A stretch of DNA of 64,000 nt from Pseudomonadota bacterium (GCA_020053735.1 JAGVMP010000011.1:372001-436000); one strand, 5' to 3'; shown: positions 43,580 to 53,109, numbered from the stretch's first letter. Made by a program: numbers and translations. The notes: generated from the sequence alone by a model not told the origin.

Positions 43580-43870
43580 TTAAGCGTTTTGACTGATGTA
43601 TTTGTCGAAATTCGCAGAGTAATCTGCGACATTTTCGGTGAGTGCTAACTTATACTGTTCAACAAAGTAAGCAATCGCAGCGGCTTTTTCCGCTTCAAAC
43701 GCTTCTTTATTGCCGCATTGTGATGCAATCACAAAAGCGTTAAATCTAGCGCTGGAGTATGCAAAACCTGCCCCCACTACACCACGATCCGTATCGTTTT
43801 GGCTGTTGGCGTGAGCGATAAAGCTGTCGGCTACACGCCAAAAAGCATCGTCTGCTTTAGCCTCAGCCAT
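43580..43870 (-). CDS. DUF3144 family protein
   Basis: 96 residues, cytoplasmic and helical. AFWRVADSFIAHANSQND, SSARFNAFVIASQ and YFVEQYKLALTENVADY fit the DUF3144 pattern, function unknown. It is inserted between rpsU (1-nt overlap of stop and start region) and yqeY, so it is probably co-expressed with ribosomal protein S21. Confidence 0.8.
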   Translation of the reverse strand: MAEAKADDAFWRVADSFIAHANSQNDTDRGVVGAGFAYSSARFNAFVIASQCGNKEAFEAEKAAAIAYFVEQYKLALTENVADYSANFDKYISQNA

Positions 43871-44082
43871 TAGTACAATTTAGCAGGAAGTGTTTGATTG
43901 CGTAAACGGCGATACTGACGTTTAACCGCTGCAGCAGCTTTACGTTTACGTTCCCATGTTGGTTTCTCGTAAAATTCGCGTGCGCGAAGGTCGTTTAACA
44001 AACCTGTTTTTTCTATTAAGCGTTTAAAACGGCGCAGGGCAACGTCAAACGGTTCATTCTCTTTTACACGTACACTAGACAT
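43870..44082 (-). CDS. rpsU: 30S ribosomal protein S21
   Basis: 70 residues from the ATG at 44082 ([20 protein letters not shown]), the normal S21 length; the longer frame to 44106 adds eight residues that include the GAGAG ribosome binding site. Basic C-terminus [20 protein letters not shown] is typical. First gene of the rpsU-DUF3144-yqeY unit, divergent from tsaD. Confidence 0.97.
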   Translation of the reverse strand: MSSVRVKENEPFDVALRRFKRLIEKTGLLNDLRAREFYEKPTWERKRKAAAAVKRQYRRLRNQTLPAKLY

Positions 44083-44223
44083 GCGTTCTCTCTTATTTTG
44101 CAACAATTAATATTGGCTCTCGAATCTATAACTCGAGAAAAGTCCGCCATTTTAATCGTATAATCCTTTTTTTTCAATCACTTTTACTGTTTTAAAGGTA
44201 AAAGTGCGCCATTGGTAAAATAT

Positions 44224-45258
44224 ATGTTGGTTTTAGGCTTTGAATCCTCTTGTGACGAGACGGGTGTTGCACTCTATGACACCGAACATGGACTACTTGC
44301 GCATGCACTGCATTCGCAAGTAGAGATGCACGCAGAGTTTGGCGGCGTGGTACCCGAGCTCGCCTCTAGAGATCATATTCGACGGGCCTTGCCGCTGACA
44401 GAATTGGTGTTAAAAAATGCCCATAAAAGCTTGCAAGATGTGCAGGGCATTGCCTACACCCAAGGCCCAGGGCTGGCTGGCGCGCTATTGGTGGGCACGA
44501 GCATTGCGCAATCACTGGCTTTTTCGCTTGGTGTACCGAGTGTGGGCGTGCATCATTTAGAAGGCCATTTGCTGGCGCCTTTGTTAGAAGAAAATCCACC
44601 ACAATTTCCTTTCATTGCGCTGCTGGTTTCTGGCGGGCACTCACAACTCATGCGCGTAGATGGCGTTGGCGAATACCAATTATTAGGCGATACGTTGGAT
44701 GACGCGGCTGGCGAAGCATTTGATAAAACTGCCAAGCTGCTCGGTTTAGGTTACCCCGGCGGGCCAGCGTTAGCTAAATTGGCTGCGCAGGGCAAAGCCC
44801 AATTTAAACTGCCAAGACCAATGCTAAATAGCAAAGATTTAAACTTTAGTTTTAGTGGTTTGAAAACGGCAGTGCTAACGCTAGTGAACAATCACCAGCC
44901 ACTTACAGATGCAGTTAGAAAGGACATTGCTTGGGAATTTCAAGAAGCCGTGACTGAAATCCTCACCGCAAAATGCATGGCCGCCTTGCGCGAAACAGGC
45001 TTGGATAACTTGGTAGTTTCTGGTGGCGTAGGCGCTAACACAAGGCTGCGTGAGCGTTTGAACGCAGCTGCCAGGAGAAAATTGTGTAAAGTGAGTTACC
45101 CGCGCTTGGAGTTTTGCACCGACAACGGCGCCATGATTGCGTTTGCAGGGGCTTTAAGATTAGAAGCTATGAGGTTGAAAACCATGCAAGATAAGAAACC
45201 GAATTACAGTTTTAGTGTAAAACCGCGTTGGGATTTAGCGGAACTAACCAAACCTTGA
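44224..45258 (+). CDS. tsaD: tRNA N6-threonylcarbamoyladenosine transferase TsaD
   Basis: 344 residues from the ATG at 44224 (a TTG at 44212 is possible). ASKHA fold with [17 protein letters not shown] at the N-terminus, the metal-binding HHLEGH in [22 protein letters not shown] and C-terminal [16 protein letters not shown] and [10 protein letters not shown]. It transfers the threonylcarbamoyl group to A37 of ANN-decoding tRNAs with TsaB/TsaE. Confidence 0.97.
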   Translation: MLVLGFESSCDETGVALYDTEHGLLAHALHSQVEMHAEFGGVVPELASRDHIRRALPLTELVLKNAHKSLQDVQGIAYTQGPGLAGALLVGTSIAQSLAFSLGVPSVGVHHLEGHLLAPLLEENPPQFPFIALLVSGGHSQLMRVDGVGEYQLLGDTLDDAAGEAFDKTAKLLGLGYPGGPALAKLAAQGKAQFKLPRPMLNSKDLNFSFSGLKTAVLTLVNNHQPLTDAVRKDIAWEFQEAVTEILTAKCMAALRETGLDNLVVSGGVGANTRLRERLNAAARRKLCKVSYPRLEFCTDNGAMIAFAGALRLEAMRLKTMQDKKPNYSFSVKPRWDLAELTKP

Positions 45259-45263
45259 CCGTC

Positions 45264-45284
45264 ATTCCGTGCCAGACACGGAAT
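45264..45284. repeat. Short hairpin between convergent tsaD and plsY
   Basis: 8-bp inverted repeat ATTCCGTG / CACGGAAT with a 5-nt loop. No T-run follows on either strand. Either a weak bidirectional terminator or a fragment of an intergenic repeat. Confidence 0.35.
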
Positions 45285-45294
45285 TCAGTGGCTT

Positions 45295-45912
45295 TTACTT
45301 TTTGCCAAAACCAGCTTCTGTGCCATTTAGCAACTTCTGAATATTAGTTCTGTGCCGCCAGATGAGTACCACAGAAATCACTACAATCATCAACACATAA
45401 TCTTTATATGGCAATAAAAACCACGCTAAAACAGGCGCTAATGCAGCCGCCACAATCGCGCTTAGCGATGAATACCGAGAAATCGCGAACACAATCGCCC
45501 AAACAATTAAGCACCCCAACGCCAACCAAGCCGAGATTGCCAACATCACGCCCAATGCAGTGGCAACGCCTTTGCCGCCTTTAAATTTATGATAAATGGG
45601 GTACAAATGGCCAAAAAATACTGCCAACCCTACCGATGCCACTACCCACATCAGCATATTCGATTGCAGTGCCAACCAGACAGGCAACCAGCCTTTCATC
45701 GCATCGCCTAGCAAGGTTAAAATAGCTGGCAGCTTTTTGCCACTACGCGCAATATTCGTAGCACCAATGTTACCGCTACCCACAGTGCGCGGATCTGGCA
45801 GGCCAAACAATTTGCTAAAAATAATGCCAAACGAAATGGAGCCGATGAGATACGCGGCGACTATCCAAACCATTGGGACAAGGGTTACAGGAATAAAACC
45901 TAACTCATTCAT
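45295..45912 (-). CDS. plsY: Acyl-phosphate glycerol-3-phosphate acyltransferase PlsY
   Basis: 205 residues, five predicted membrane segments. Conserved loops SGNIGATNIARSGKK and HKFKGGKGVATALGV hold the catalytic and phosphate-binding residues. It makes lysophosphatidic acid from acyl-phosphate in the inner membrane. Divergent from folB, convergent with tsaD. Confidence 0.96.
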   Translation of the reverse strand: MNELGFIPVTLVPMVWIVAAYLIGSISFGIIFSKLFGLPDPRTVGSGNIGATNIARSGKKLPAILTLLGDAMKGWLPVWLALQSNMLMWVVASVGLAVFFGHLYPIYHKFKGGKGVATALGVMLAISAWLALGCLIVWAIVFAISRYSSLSAIVAAALAPVLAWFLLPYKDYVLMIVVISVVLIWRHRTNIQKLLNGTEAGFGKK

Positions 45913-46112
45913 AAAGCCATCTCTAAAAAAGCATATTTTGTCATCATACCGCGTTACTCACCAAAAACTCGTGCTTACATATCAATCATATGCGCGCCCA
46001 ATTTTTTGATTCGCGCCTTGTCTGATTTAAAAATCTGCATTTTTACAGATACCTTTAAGCAGTAATTATCAGTTAGAATTCAATCACAATATTCTAAACC
46101 ATCGTAAAAATC

Positions 46113-46466
46113 ATGGACACCATTTTTATATCTGAACTCAAAGTAAAAACCAAGCTAGGCTTGCCAGCGTGGGAGCGTATGATCGCGCAAACCGTGATTC
46201 TTGACATAGAGATTGGTTACGATTTAGCTAAGGCGTGCAAAAGCGATGCGATTGTCGACACCATCGACTATGGTGCTGTGGTTGCGCGCATTCACGACAC
46301 CTTAAAAGAGCATAGCTTTCAACTGGTAGAAGCCTTAGCCGAACATGTGTGCCAATTGATTTTGAAAGAATTTGGTGCGGTAAGTGTAAAAATTAAAGTG
46401 GCTAAGCCTGCGATATTGCCTGGGCTGAAGGCGTTGGGGGTGGTGATACAACGCACCTTAGACTAG
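46113..46466 (+). CDS. folB: Dihydroneopterin aldolase
   Basis: 117 residues: TIFISELKVKTKLGLPAWER, DTIDYGAVVARI, catalytic Glu in LVEALAEHVCQLIL and the Lys in VKIKVAKPAILPGLKALGV. Folate pathway, tetrahydropterin fold. Its stop overlaps the convergent hypothetical gene by 4 nt. Confidence 0.95.
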   Translation: MDTIFISELKVKTKLGLPAWERMIAQTVILDIEIGYDLAKACKSDAIVDTIDYGAVVARIHDTLKEHSFQLVEALAEHVCQLILKEFGAVSVKIKVAKPAILPGLKALGVVIQRTLD

Positions 46467-46987
46467 GTTTTTGGTTTACCGTCACTCATATCTTTTGCCC
46501 CAATATCCAATGCTCGGTCTAGCAATTGCCTAAATCGCTTTTCTTGAATTTTATTCTTCAATTGCCAAATTACTTTATGAGGGTTTTTTATCAAAACATA
46601 ATGAAACTTACCTGAGGCACCATCTTTACAATCTATAAATCCTAAATCTTCCAAAGCTTTCATGCGACTATTCCAAGTAGTTAGCGCCCTTTCACCTGTA
46701 AATCCCGCTTCTGCAACATAGGTACTGGGGTTGTCTATGATTAAAATCGAGTCATCGAACACATGGCACCACAAAACAAAATATGTTTGCCCCAGTGGCT
46801 TGCCTTTAGAAAGGCTATCCAAAATGCTCATTACTATAGCTATAGTTCTTGGTATCGTTGTAAAGCCTTTATGCTTTTTTCTATCCCAAATATCATCATC
46901 TTTAAGTTCAGGCCAATACTCTTCTCTAATCTTAAGAGATTTTTCTTGAGCCTTAGACTTTTTCATTGCAATTTGTTTAATATTCAT
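46463..46987 (-). CDS. Hypothetical protein, possible winged-helix
   Basis: 174 residues, very basic at both ends. Segments FTTIPRTIAIVMSILDSLSK, LWCHVFDDSILIIDNPSTYV and RALTTWNSRMKALEDLGFID then FHYVLIKNPHKVIWQLK suggest a small helical/winged-helix domain of the type common in hypothetical proteins of genomic islands. No catalytic motif. The adjacent 700-nt non-coding stretch with hairpins supports a transferred patch. The frame can begin at the ATG at 46987 or a few codons later at MKKSKAQ. Confidence 0.6.
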   Translation of the reverse strand: MNIKQIAMKKSKAQEKSLKIREEYWPELKDDDIWDRKKHKGFTTIPRTIAIVMSILDSLSKGKPLGQTYFVLWCHVFDDSILIIDNPSTYVAEAGFTGERALTTWNSRMKALEDLGFIDCKDGASGKFHYVLIKNPHKVIWQLKNKIQEKRFRQLLDRALDIGAKDMSDGKPKT

Positions 46988-47329
46988 AAGAATCCTTAAA
47001 TGGGCTCTTGGTTAAAGTTTTGGAGGCTTTAACCTCCGCAAAAGCATGCTTTCTTGCGTTAGAGCTTGTGAAAAATTTTGAACCTAATCTTTATAAAAAT
47101 CAAAGAGTTATTTACTCCATCGCAATGAAAAATACTTTAATTTTTTTGCATACTCAACATATGAGTACACAACTTATCATATAAATTAATTGCATGAGTT
47201 TACATTAACTAAATCACAGTATGTTTTAAATCATACAATTAATCAATGAGTTAATTTGAAAGCCTAGTACTCACATGTGCTCACAGTTATCTCAGCGTTC
47301 TCAAGTGTACTCATAGTGCTCATGGGGTT

Positions 47330-47346
47330 AAGGGGGCAGCCCCCTT
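47330..47346. repeat. GC-rich palindrome
   Basis: AAGGGGGC-A-GCCCCCTT, a perfect odd palindrome of 17 nt at the AT-rich/GC-rich junction. Confidence 0.5.
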
Positions 47347-47351
47347 GCCGC

Positions 47352-47447
47352 GCCTTCGGTTTGAGCGGCAGATGGTAGGCGGCGAGGACTGTTTGAACGA
47401 AGTGAGTTCCGCAGCCGACACTCAGATGCGGCGCTAAGACCGAAGGA
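47352..47447. ncRNA. Possible structured non-coding element
   Basis: Outer pairing CTTCGGT ... ACCGAAG encloses about 80 nt with internal pairings between GGCGGC-type and GCCG-type segments (GTAGGCGGCGAGG; CGCAGCCGACACTC; GCGGCGCT). Function unknown; could be a transposable non-coding repeat. Confidence 0.3.
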
Positions 47448-47477
47448 TGAAGTGGCAGCGGGGTAGCCTTTTCTTTC

Positions 47478-47511
47478 CCCTATTTCTTTTGGCTAAGCAA
47501 AAGAAATAGGG
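47478..47511. repeat. Perfect 14-bp inverted repeat
   Basis: CCCTATTTCTTTTG - GCTAAG - CAAAAGAAATAGGG. A 34-nt perfect hairpin without an adjacent gene stop on either strand. Confidence 0.65.
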
Positions 47512-47704
47512 TCGCAAGTCGCGCGAAAGCGACGGTTTTGATTGTAATTGAAATGGATTCTTCGCTACGCTCAGAATGACGGTGTAGAAGGTAGGAACAA
47601 TAAAAAAATAGCTTATTTAATTCACTTTAAACAACAATATCAAATCACCTGCCCTGTAAGCCAATATCCTTAAGGCTTCCAGAGCATCTGTTTTTGTCGA
47701 TAAG

Positions 47705-48619
47705 TCATCCTCGAGGATGATGCACACTATGTAATTGCTTCAAGCGCTCACGCGCCACATGCGTATAAATCTGCGTGGTTGAAATATCCGCATGCCCTAA
47801 CAACATCTGCACCACGCGCAAATCGGCTCCGTGATTCAACAAATGCGTGGCAAAGGCATGGCGCAATACATGTGGACTCATGTGTTTGGTAATGCCCGCC
47901 AGCAGCGCATAACGTTTAATTAAATACCAAAACGCTTGCCGCGTCATGGCGCTTGCGCGATTAGTCACAAATAGCGCATCGCATAGGCGCTTTTGCAAAA
48001 TGCTTGGTCTTGCTATCGCAAGATATTGGTCTATCCAATCCGCCGCTTCTTGCCCCATCGGCACCAGCCTTGTTTTGCTGCCTTTGCCTGTCACGCGCAC
48101 TACGCCATCCTGCGTGCTCACTTCGTTCACGTTTATTGTCACCAGCTCTGAAACACGCAAGCCACTGGCGTACAGCAGCTCTAACATGGCTCTATCGCGC
48201 AAGCCAATGGCTTCGTTAATATTCGGTGCGTTTAATAAGTCCTCAACTTCTTGCTCATTAAGGCTTTTGGGCAAACTGCGCGGTAATTTTGGCGATTCAA
48301 TTTGCAGGGTAGGGTCGGTACTTACTAAGTTCTCTCGCAACGCATAGCGATAAAAACGTCGCATACTGGCAATCAGCCGACTAATGCTACGCGGTTTGCT
48401 TTGCGGAAATTTAACCGCGAGGTATTGCTGAATATCAGATTGGTTGGCCTGTAGCAAGTGGCTTTTATTTTTGACTAACCAAGTGTTGAATTGGCTTAAA
48501 TCGGCACGGTAACTTTCGAGGGTGTTTTTTGAGAGGCCATCTTCCAGCCAAAGGTGATCGATAAACGTATCTAGTTGAGCAGTATCGAGCTGGCTAGATT
48601 CTGACTTACTTTCAGTCAA
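47705..48619 (-). CDS. xerD: Tyrosine recombinase XerD
   Basis: 304 residues. N-terminal SAM-like core-binding domain (about 10-95, LDTFIDHLWLEDGLSKNTLE) and catalytic domain with Arg in LLYASGLRVSELV, HVLRHAFATHLLNHGADLR, LLGHADISTTQIYTH and the Tyr nucleophile. Size and sequence fit XerD, which resolves chromosome dimers at dif, and not a phage integrase. It overlaps ogt by 8 nt. Confidence 0.94.
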   Translation of the reverse strand: MTESKSESSQLDTAQLDTFIDHLWLEDGLSKNTLESYRADLSQFNTWLVKNKSHLLQANQSDIQQYLAVKFPQSKPRSISRLIASMRRFYRYALRENLVSTDPTLQIESPKLPRSLPKSLNEQEVEDLLNAPNINEAIGLRDRAMLELLYASGLRVSELVTINVNEVSTQDGVVRVTGKGSKTRLVPMGQEAADWIDQYLAIARPSILQKRLCDALFVTNRASAMTRQAFWYLIKRYALLAGITKHMSPHVLRHAFATHLLNHGADLRVVQMLLGHADISTTQIYTHVARERLKQLHSVHHPRG

Positions 48620-49130
48620 GCTGTGATGGCCTTACCAACTTGTTATTTTTAAATGTAATACCTTCGTGCTTGAGCAACCACATTTTAATTTTTATGCCAT
48701 CTTGTTGACCATTCATAAAACCGCCAATACCGTTTTTTGCAACTACGCGGTGGCAGGGAATCACCAACGGCAGGTTGTTAGCACCACAGGCATTGGCTAC
48801 CGCGCGTGGGCCACTACCAATTTGCTCGGCAATTTCACCATAAGTGACCACGCGCCCACAAGCAATGGCGCTAATGGCATGCCACACACGGCGTTGAAAC
48901 GGCGTACCTTTATACACAATGGGCAGGTTAAAATCGTTACGTGCATTGTTAAAATAGGCTTCAATTTGATTGGCCACTTTTGCAACCACTTTATGCTCAG
49001 CTGACTTTAACGGCTGAGTTTGAGGTAGCAGCTCAATGGCCACTTGCACACCCTGAATGTAAATACCCACCGCACCAAATGGGGCTGGAACGACGGCGTC
49101 ATATTGCGGCGGATACTTGTTTTTTGACAT
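48612..49130 (-). CDS. ogt: Methylated-DNA-protein-cysteine methyltransferase
   Basis: 172 residues. The C-terminal domain has TPFQRRVWHAISAIACGRVV, YGEIAEQIGSGPRAVANACG and the active-site LVIPCHRVVAKNGIGGF. It removes O6-alkylguanine by self-methylation. N-terminal domain short, as in Ogt. Co-transcribed with xerD. Confidence 0.94.
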   Translation of the reverse strand: MSKNKYPPQYDAVVPAPFGAVGIYIQGVQVAIELLPQTQPLKSAEHKVVAKVANQIEAYFNNARNDFNLPIVYKGTPFQRRVWHAISAIACGRVVTYGEIAEQIGSGPRAVANACGANNLPLVIPCHRVVAKNGIGGFMNGQQDGIKIKMWLLKHEGITFKNNKLVRPSQLD

Positions 49131-49225
49131 TTTTTTTATGTTAAATTCAATATGTTTATTAAACTAGACTTTTGAACTGAATGCAAATAACAAATGATTA
49201 TAAAGCCAGAAATTTAGACATTAAA

Positions 49226-49255
49226 AAACCCCAAAACTTTTCAATTTTGGGGTTT
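49226..49255 (-). terminator. Rho-independent terminator after rplS
   Basis: 11-bp stem AAACCCCAAAA / TTTTGGGGTTT with a T-run on the minus strand; terminates the rpsP-rimM-trmD-rplS operon. Confidence 0.9.
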
Positions 49256-49286
49256 CTTGTTTTATCAAGACTTGGCTTGCAAGTAC

Positions 49287-49688
49287 TTATTCAGCTACTG
49301 GAGCTTCTGGTGCCATTACTTCTTTATCGCGCGCGAATAATTTCTCTTTAATACGCGCAGATTTACCTGAACGCTCACGCAAGTAGTAAAGTTTAGCGCG
49401 GCGTACATCACCACGACGCTTCACTTCGATTGAGGCGATTGCTGGTGAATAAGTTTGGAAGGTACGTTCTACGCCCTCACCTGATGAAATTTTACGCACG
49501 ATGAAAGATGAGTTTAAACCGCGATTGCGGATAGCAACCACCACACCTTCGTAAGCCTGCACACGCTTACGTGTACCTTCAACCACGTTTACGCCCACTA
49601 CAACGGTGTCGCCAGGGGCGAATGCCGGGACTTTTTTAGCTAAACGGGCAATTTCTTCCGTTTCTAACATTTTAATAATATCTGCCAT
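49287..49688 (-). CDS. rplS: 50S ribosomal protein L19
   Basis: 133 residues; [40 protein letters not shown] and [21 protein letters not shown] are the L19 core. A short acidic/Ala C-terminal tail (APEAPVAE) is extra. Last gene of the operon, 10 nt after trmD. Confidence 0.97.
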   Translation of the reverse strand: MADIIKMLETEEIARLAKKVPAFAPGDTVVVGVNVVEGTRKRVQAYEGVVVAIRNRGLNSSFIVRKISSGEGVERTFQTYSPAIASIEVKRRGDVRRAKLYYLRERSGKSARIKEKLFARDKEVMAPEAPVAE

Positions 49689-49698
49689 ATTGTTTCCT

Positions 49699-50478
49699 TT
49701 ACGTTCCTTTTAATTGTAAAGAAGCTTGTTCCTGCTCTTTAATACCTTCTTGTAGCAGCCGAGCTTCTTCTTTCGTCAACGACCTTGCGGCCAATAAATC
49801 CGGGCGTTTTGCCCTTGTTAGCAATAACGATTGTTTTAATCGCCATTCTCTAATTTTTGCATGGTTGCCCGATAATAACACCTCAGGCACACTTTTGTTC
49901 TCATCAAACTCTGGTCGCGTCAGCACTTCAGGCCTAGTAAAGTGTGAATAATCCAGCAAGCCATTCACAAACGAATCTTCTATTGCTGAATCTGCATCAC
50001 CCAATACACCTGGTAATTGTCTTACCACTGCATCTATTAACGCCATGGCGGGCAATTCACCACCACTTAACACATAGTCGCCAATGGATATTTCCTCATC
50101 CACCAGCGCGTCTAACAATCGCTCATCCACACCTTCGTAGCGACTTGCTAACAAAATCAAGCCTTGCTGTTGGCTTAATTGCATCACTTTCTCATGCGTC
50201 AGCGGTTTACCACGTGGCGATAAGTGCATCACTTTCGCATCGACATTTAGCGCTTTAGCAGCATTAATCGCCTGGCTTAAAGGTTCAGCCAGCATCACCA
50301 TGCCAGGGCCACCACCATAAGGTCGATCATCCACCGTTTTGTGATTATCCTGCGTAAAATCGCGCGGATTAATCACATTTAGAACATAAATCTTTTTATC
50401 AATTGCTCTGCTGGTAATGCCATGTTTGGTAATTGCATCAAACATTTCTGGAAACAGACTAATGACGTCGAACCTCAT
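49699..50478 (-). CDS. trmD: tRNA (guanine37-N1)-methyltransferase
   Basis: 259 residues, SPOUT/trefoil-knot family: [58 protein letters not shown] and [20 protein letters not shown]. Makes m1G37 in tRNAs for Leu, Pro and Arg. Confidence 0.97.
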   Translation of the reverse strand: MRFDVISLFPEMFDAITKHGITSRAIDKKIYVLNVINPRDFTQDNHKTVDDRPYGGGPGMVMLAEPLSQAINAAKALNVDAKVMHLSPRGKPLTHEKVMQLSQQQGLILLASRYEGVDERLLDALVDEEISIGDYVLSGGELPAMALIDAVVRQLPGVLGDADSAIEDSFVNGLLDYSHFTRPEVLTRPEFDENKSVPEVLLSGNHAKIREWRLKQSLLLTRAKRPDLLAARSLTKEEARLLQEGIKEQEQASLQLKGT

Positions 50479-50509
50479 TTAGCACTCAGCATCATTAAAA
50501 ATCTGCATG

Positions 50510-51076
50510 CTAAAAATCCGAATCCCAGTCTACCAGCATGGTTTTAGCCACCATATCCACCTCAATAATTGCTGCATCAATAAATGGGATTAGGCGCTCT
50601 CGACCTTCTTCATTTTTTGCAACAATCACATCATTTGCACCGGTGGCAAATACATCGCTTATTTTGCCAAAATCTACCGCCTGTAGATTTATAACCTGTA
50701 GTCCAATTAAATCAGACCAGTAATATTCATTTTTACCTGGCTTTGGCAACGCTGCCCTAGGCACCGCTACCTGCTTACCTTTACAGGCAAAAGCGCCATC
50801 GCGCTCACTAATGCCCTGCAACTTCACCACAATAACATCGTTATGGATTTTAGCATCTTCTACTTTTAGCTCGCGCCAATCGTTATCTTTGCCGCCATCG
50901 TTTTTACCAACCCACCACGTTTTGTAATCGAGCAAGCCATCTATTTGCTCAGTATCGGGTAGTACTTTTAGCCACCCAAAAACGCCATATGGGGCAACAA
51001 TGCGCCCCATTATAACTAGGTCGGTCGCGCCAGCGCGATCCATGACCACTAAATCATTTACTTCTGTTTTAGCCAT
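50510..51076 (-). CDS. rimM: Ribosome maturation factor RimM
   Basis: 188 residues. N-terminal RimM domain (VIMGRIVAPYGVFGWLKVLP) and C-terminal PRC-barrel domain (EYYWSDLIGLQVINLQ, LIPFIDAAIIEVDMVAKTML). Binds S19 in 30S head assembly. The N-terminus is about 18 residues longer than usual before IMGRI; starting at an internal ATG (MDRAG or MGRIV) is possible. Confidence 0.95.
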   Translation of the reverse strand: MAKTEVNDLVVMDRAGATDLVIMGRIVAPYGVFGWLKVLPDTEQIDGLLDYKTWWVGKNDGGKDNDWRELKVEDAKIHNDVIVVKLQGISERDGAFACKGKQVAVPRAALPKPGKNEYYWSDLIGLQVINLQAVDFGKISDVFATGANDVIVAKNEEGRERLIPFIDAAIIEVDMVAKTMLVDWDSDF

Positions 51077-51119
51077 TACTTAATAGCGCCTATTGTTAGG
51101 CATGGCACTAACCGAAGAA

Positions 51120-51620
51120 TTAAGCAGCTGGTTCTTCTGGTGTAGCGTCTGGCGTTGCTTCAGCTGGCGCTTCTTCTACGGGCGCTGCTTCAACAACTTC
51201 TGCCGCCTTAGCAGCTTCTGCGGCAGCGGCAGCATCGGCTGCAGCTTTAGCGTCGGCTTCTGCTTTGGCAGCATCTGCAACAGCTTTGGCTTTGGCAGCA
51301 GCTTCGGCTACTGCTTTAGCTTTATTCGCTTCTGCTTTTTGCGCATCTTTTACTTTGCCAGCCATCATCGCTTCTGGGCCTTTAGCGTGCGTTTTTACCA
51401 AGCGCGTTACCGTGTCTGACAATTGCGCGCCATTGCTTTTCCAATGCGTTACGCGTGCTTCATCAATACGCAAGCTCTCGGTGGCTACTTTGGCTGATGG
51501 GTTGTAAAAACCCACGCGCTCAATAAAGCGGCCATCGCGGCGATTGCGTGAATCCGCCACAACAACGTTGTAAAATGGGTTCTTTTTAGAGCCACCGCGT
51601 GATAAACGAATAACGACCAT
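51120..51620 (-). CDS. rpsP: 30S ribosomal protein S16 with long Ala-rich C-terminal extension
   Basis: 166 residues. Residues 1-83 are ordinary S16 ([33 protein letters not shown]). From about 90 to 166 there is an extra tail: an A/K/E-rich helical segment ([20 protein letters not shown]) followed by a P/E/A acidic end. Short extensions occur in betaproteobacterial S16, but about 80 residues nearly doubles the protein. First gene of the operon. Confidence 0.95.
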   Translation of the reverse strand: MVVIRLSRGGSKKNPFYNVVVADSRNRRDGRFIERVGFYNPSAKVATESLRIDEARVTHWKSNGAQLSDTVTRLVKTHAKGPEAMMAGKVKDAQKAEANKAKAVAEAAAKAKAVADAAKAEADAKAAADAAAAAEAAKAAEVVEAAPVEEAPAEATPDATPEEPAA

Positions 51621-51713
51621 AATCTTGTTCTCAAATAAACTTTAACTGAAAGGCGCGGATTATACGTTATTTTCGCGCGGCTTGGCAAGCATAAATATGC
51701 AGTTCAAGCATAT

Positions 51714-52412
51714 TTATGCAGCGTACAAGGTAGGGTCGGCAATGCCCGCTTGGTTAAAACCTTCGCGGCGTAAACGGCACGAATCACAACGCCCACAAGC
51801 AGCGCCGTGCTCGTTGGCCTGGTAACATGAAACTGTTGCGCTGTAAGGCACGCCCAGCTTGGTTCCTAGTGCGATAATTTCTGCCTTTGTCATATCAATC
51901 AACGGCGCATGCACGGTAATTTTTTGGCCTTCGACTGCGGATTTTGTAGCCAAGTTGGCCATTTGCTGAAATGCCGCCACATACTCACCACGACAGTCGG
52001 GATAACCTGAATAATCCAGTGCGTTGACGCCAATAAAAATATCTTGCGCACCCAGTACTTCTGCCCATGCCAAACTAAGCGATAACATAATGGTATTGCG
52101 TGCAGGCACGTAAGTCACTGGGATGCCCGCTGGGATGGGATTCGCGCCGCTTTCTGGTACGTCGATATTATTGTCAGTGAGCGCTGAGCCGCCAAATAAG
52201 CTTAAATCTAGCTGTGCGGTTTTGTGCATTTTGGCGCCCAGTTTTAATGCTATATTCTGCGCGGCGTGCAGCTCGGCTATATGGCGCTGATGATAATCCA
52301 AACTTAGACAATAACAATCAAAGCCTTGCGACTTGGCAATCGCTAGGCAAGTAGCTGAATCAAGCCCGCCAGAAAGTAAAACCACTGCTATTTTCGTCAC
52401 TTTTTCACTCAT
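51714..52412 (-). CDS. queC: 7-cyano-7-deazaguanine synthase
   Basis: 232 residues from the ATG at 52412, which overlaps the queE stop (ATGA); the frame continues upstream to 52490 but inside queE. PP-loop ATPase motif [18 protein letters not shown] and C-terminal zinc cysteines CYQ...[11 protein letters not shown]. Converts 7-carboxy-7-deazaguanine to preQ0 for queuosine. Confidence 0.96.
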   Translation of the reverse strand: MSEKVTKIAVVLLSGGLDSATCLAIAKSQGFDCYCLSLDYHQRHIAELHAAQNIALKLGAKMHKTAQLDLSLFGGSALTDNNIDVPESGANPIPAGIPVTYVPARNTIMLSLSLAWAEVLGAQDIFIGVNALDYSGYPDCRGEYVAAFQQMANLATKSAVEGQKITVHAPLIDMTKAEIIALGTKLGVPYSATVSCYQANEHGAACGRCDSCRLRREGFNQAGIADPTLYAA

Positions 52413-53047
52413 ACGCCAGCTTTCTCGCCCCAGAGTATCTTGTGGAGCTGGATTTGCATGCGCACTGGCAAATGATCTGCCAGCACCCAACTCGCCAATT
52501 CCTCTGCTTTCAAATCGTGGTAGCTAGGTGAAAACAACACAGGACATTTTTGCGTGAGTTTCAGCTCAGTTAACTTAGCTTTTGCCCAATCGTAGTCAGC
52601 ACGGTTGCAGAGGACAAACTTAATTTCGTCTTTAGCCGTTATATGATTTAGATTATCCCAGCGCATATTTTTTTCTTCATTCGAGGTAGGCGTTTTAATA
52701 TCCAGAATAATCGACACTCGGGGATCTACAGGTGCGATATCCATCGCGCCGCCGGTTTCAAGTGAAACGCTATAATCCGCATCGCATAAGGCTTTCAGCA
52801 ACACATAGCATTCTTTTTGCGCCAGCGGCTCGCCGCCTGTCACGGTGACAAACTTGGTACCGAACTCGGCTACTTTCTGCAAAATATCTGCAATTTCCAT
52901 ATTGCCACCACCACTAAACGCATATTCAGTGTCGCAATAAGTGCAGCGCATGGGGCAACCTGTGAGGCGCACAAATACCGTTGGCAGGCCGATGCGTGAG
53001 GTTTCACCTTGCAGTGAGTGAAAGATTTCGTAGATTTTTAATGCCAT
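52409..53047 (-). CDS. queE: 7-carboxy-7-deazaguanine synthase
   Basis: 212 residues, radical SAM enzyme with the CX3CX2C cluster CPMRCTYC and SAM-binding [12 protein letters not shown]-terminal [14 protein letters not shown] is the family signature. Part of a queE-queC operon with an ATGA overlap. Confidence 0.96.
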   Translation of the reverse strand: MALKIYEIFHSLQGETSRIGLPTVFVRLTGCPMRCTYCDTEYAFSGGGNMEIADILQKVAEFGTKFVTVTGGEPLAQKECYVLLKALCDADYSVSLETGGAMDIAPVDPRVSIILDIKTPTSNEEKNMRWDNLNHITAKDEIKFVLCNRADYDWAKAKLTELKLTQKCPVLFSPSYHDLKAEELASWVLADHLPVRMQIQLHKILWGEKAGV

Positions 53048-53089
53048 AGTTTAAATTACAAACGTAAATTATAAGCGCCAAATAAAAAA

Positions 53090-53109
53090 CGCCAACGGTG
53101 AAGTTGGCG
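53090..53109 (-). terminator. Rho-independent terminator after the tol-pal-cpoB operon
   Basis: CGCCAAC / GTTGGCG stem with a 6-nt loop, followed by TTTTTTATTT on the minus strand; lies between cpoB and queE. Confidence 0.8.

Larger units (their letters stand above)
46988..47704. other. Gene-free accessory spacer with strong hairpins
   Basis: 717 nt without a credible ORF. The part to about 47320 is AT-rich, with several copies of CTCA/GAGT-type tetramers (ATGAGTAC, GAGTTTAC, AGTACTCAC, GTGTACTCA). From 47330 to 47575 it becomes GC-rich and highly structured. It probably marks the edge of an acquired segment. Confidence 0.5.

Noticed and set aside
45264-45284. Hairpin between tsaD and plsY as a proper terminator
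   Set aside because: No T-run on either strand; kept only as a low-confidence repeat.
46988-47320. CRISPR array in the AT-rich spacer with repeated ATGAGTAC-like words
   Set aside because: Words are short, irregularly spaced and not followed by unique spacers of constant length; no cas genes.
47705-48619. Tyrosine recombinase as an island integrase
   Set aside because: Sequence and size are those of housekeeping XerD, co-transcribed with ogt.
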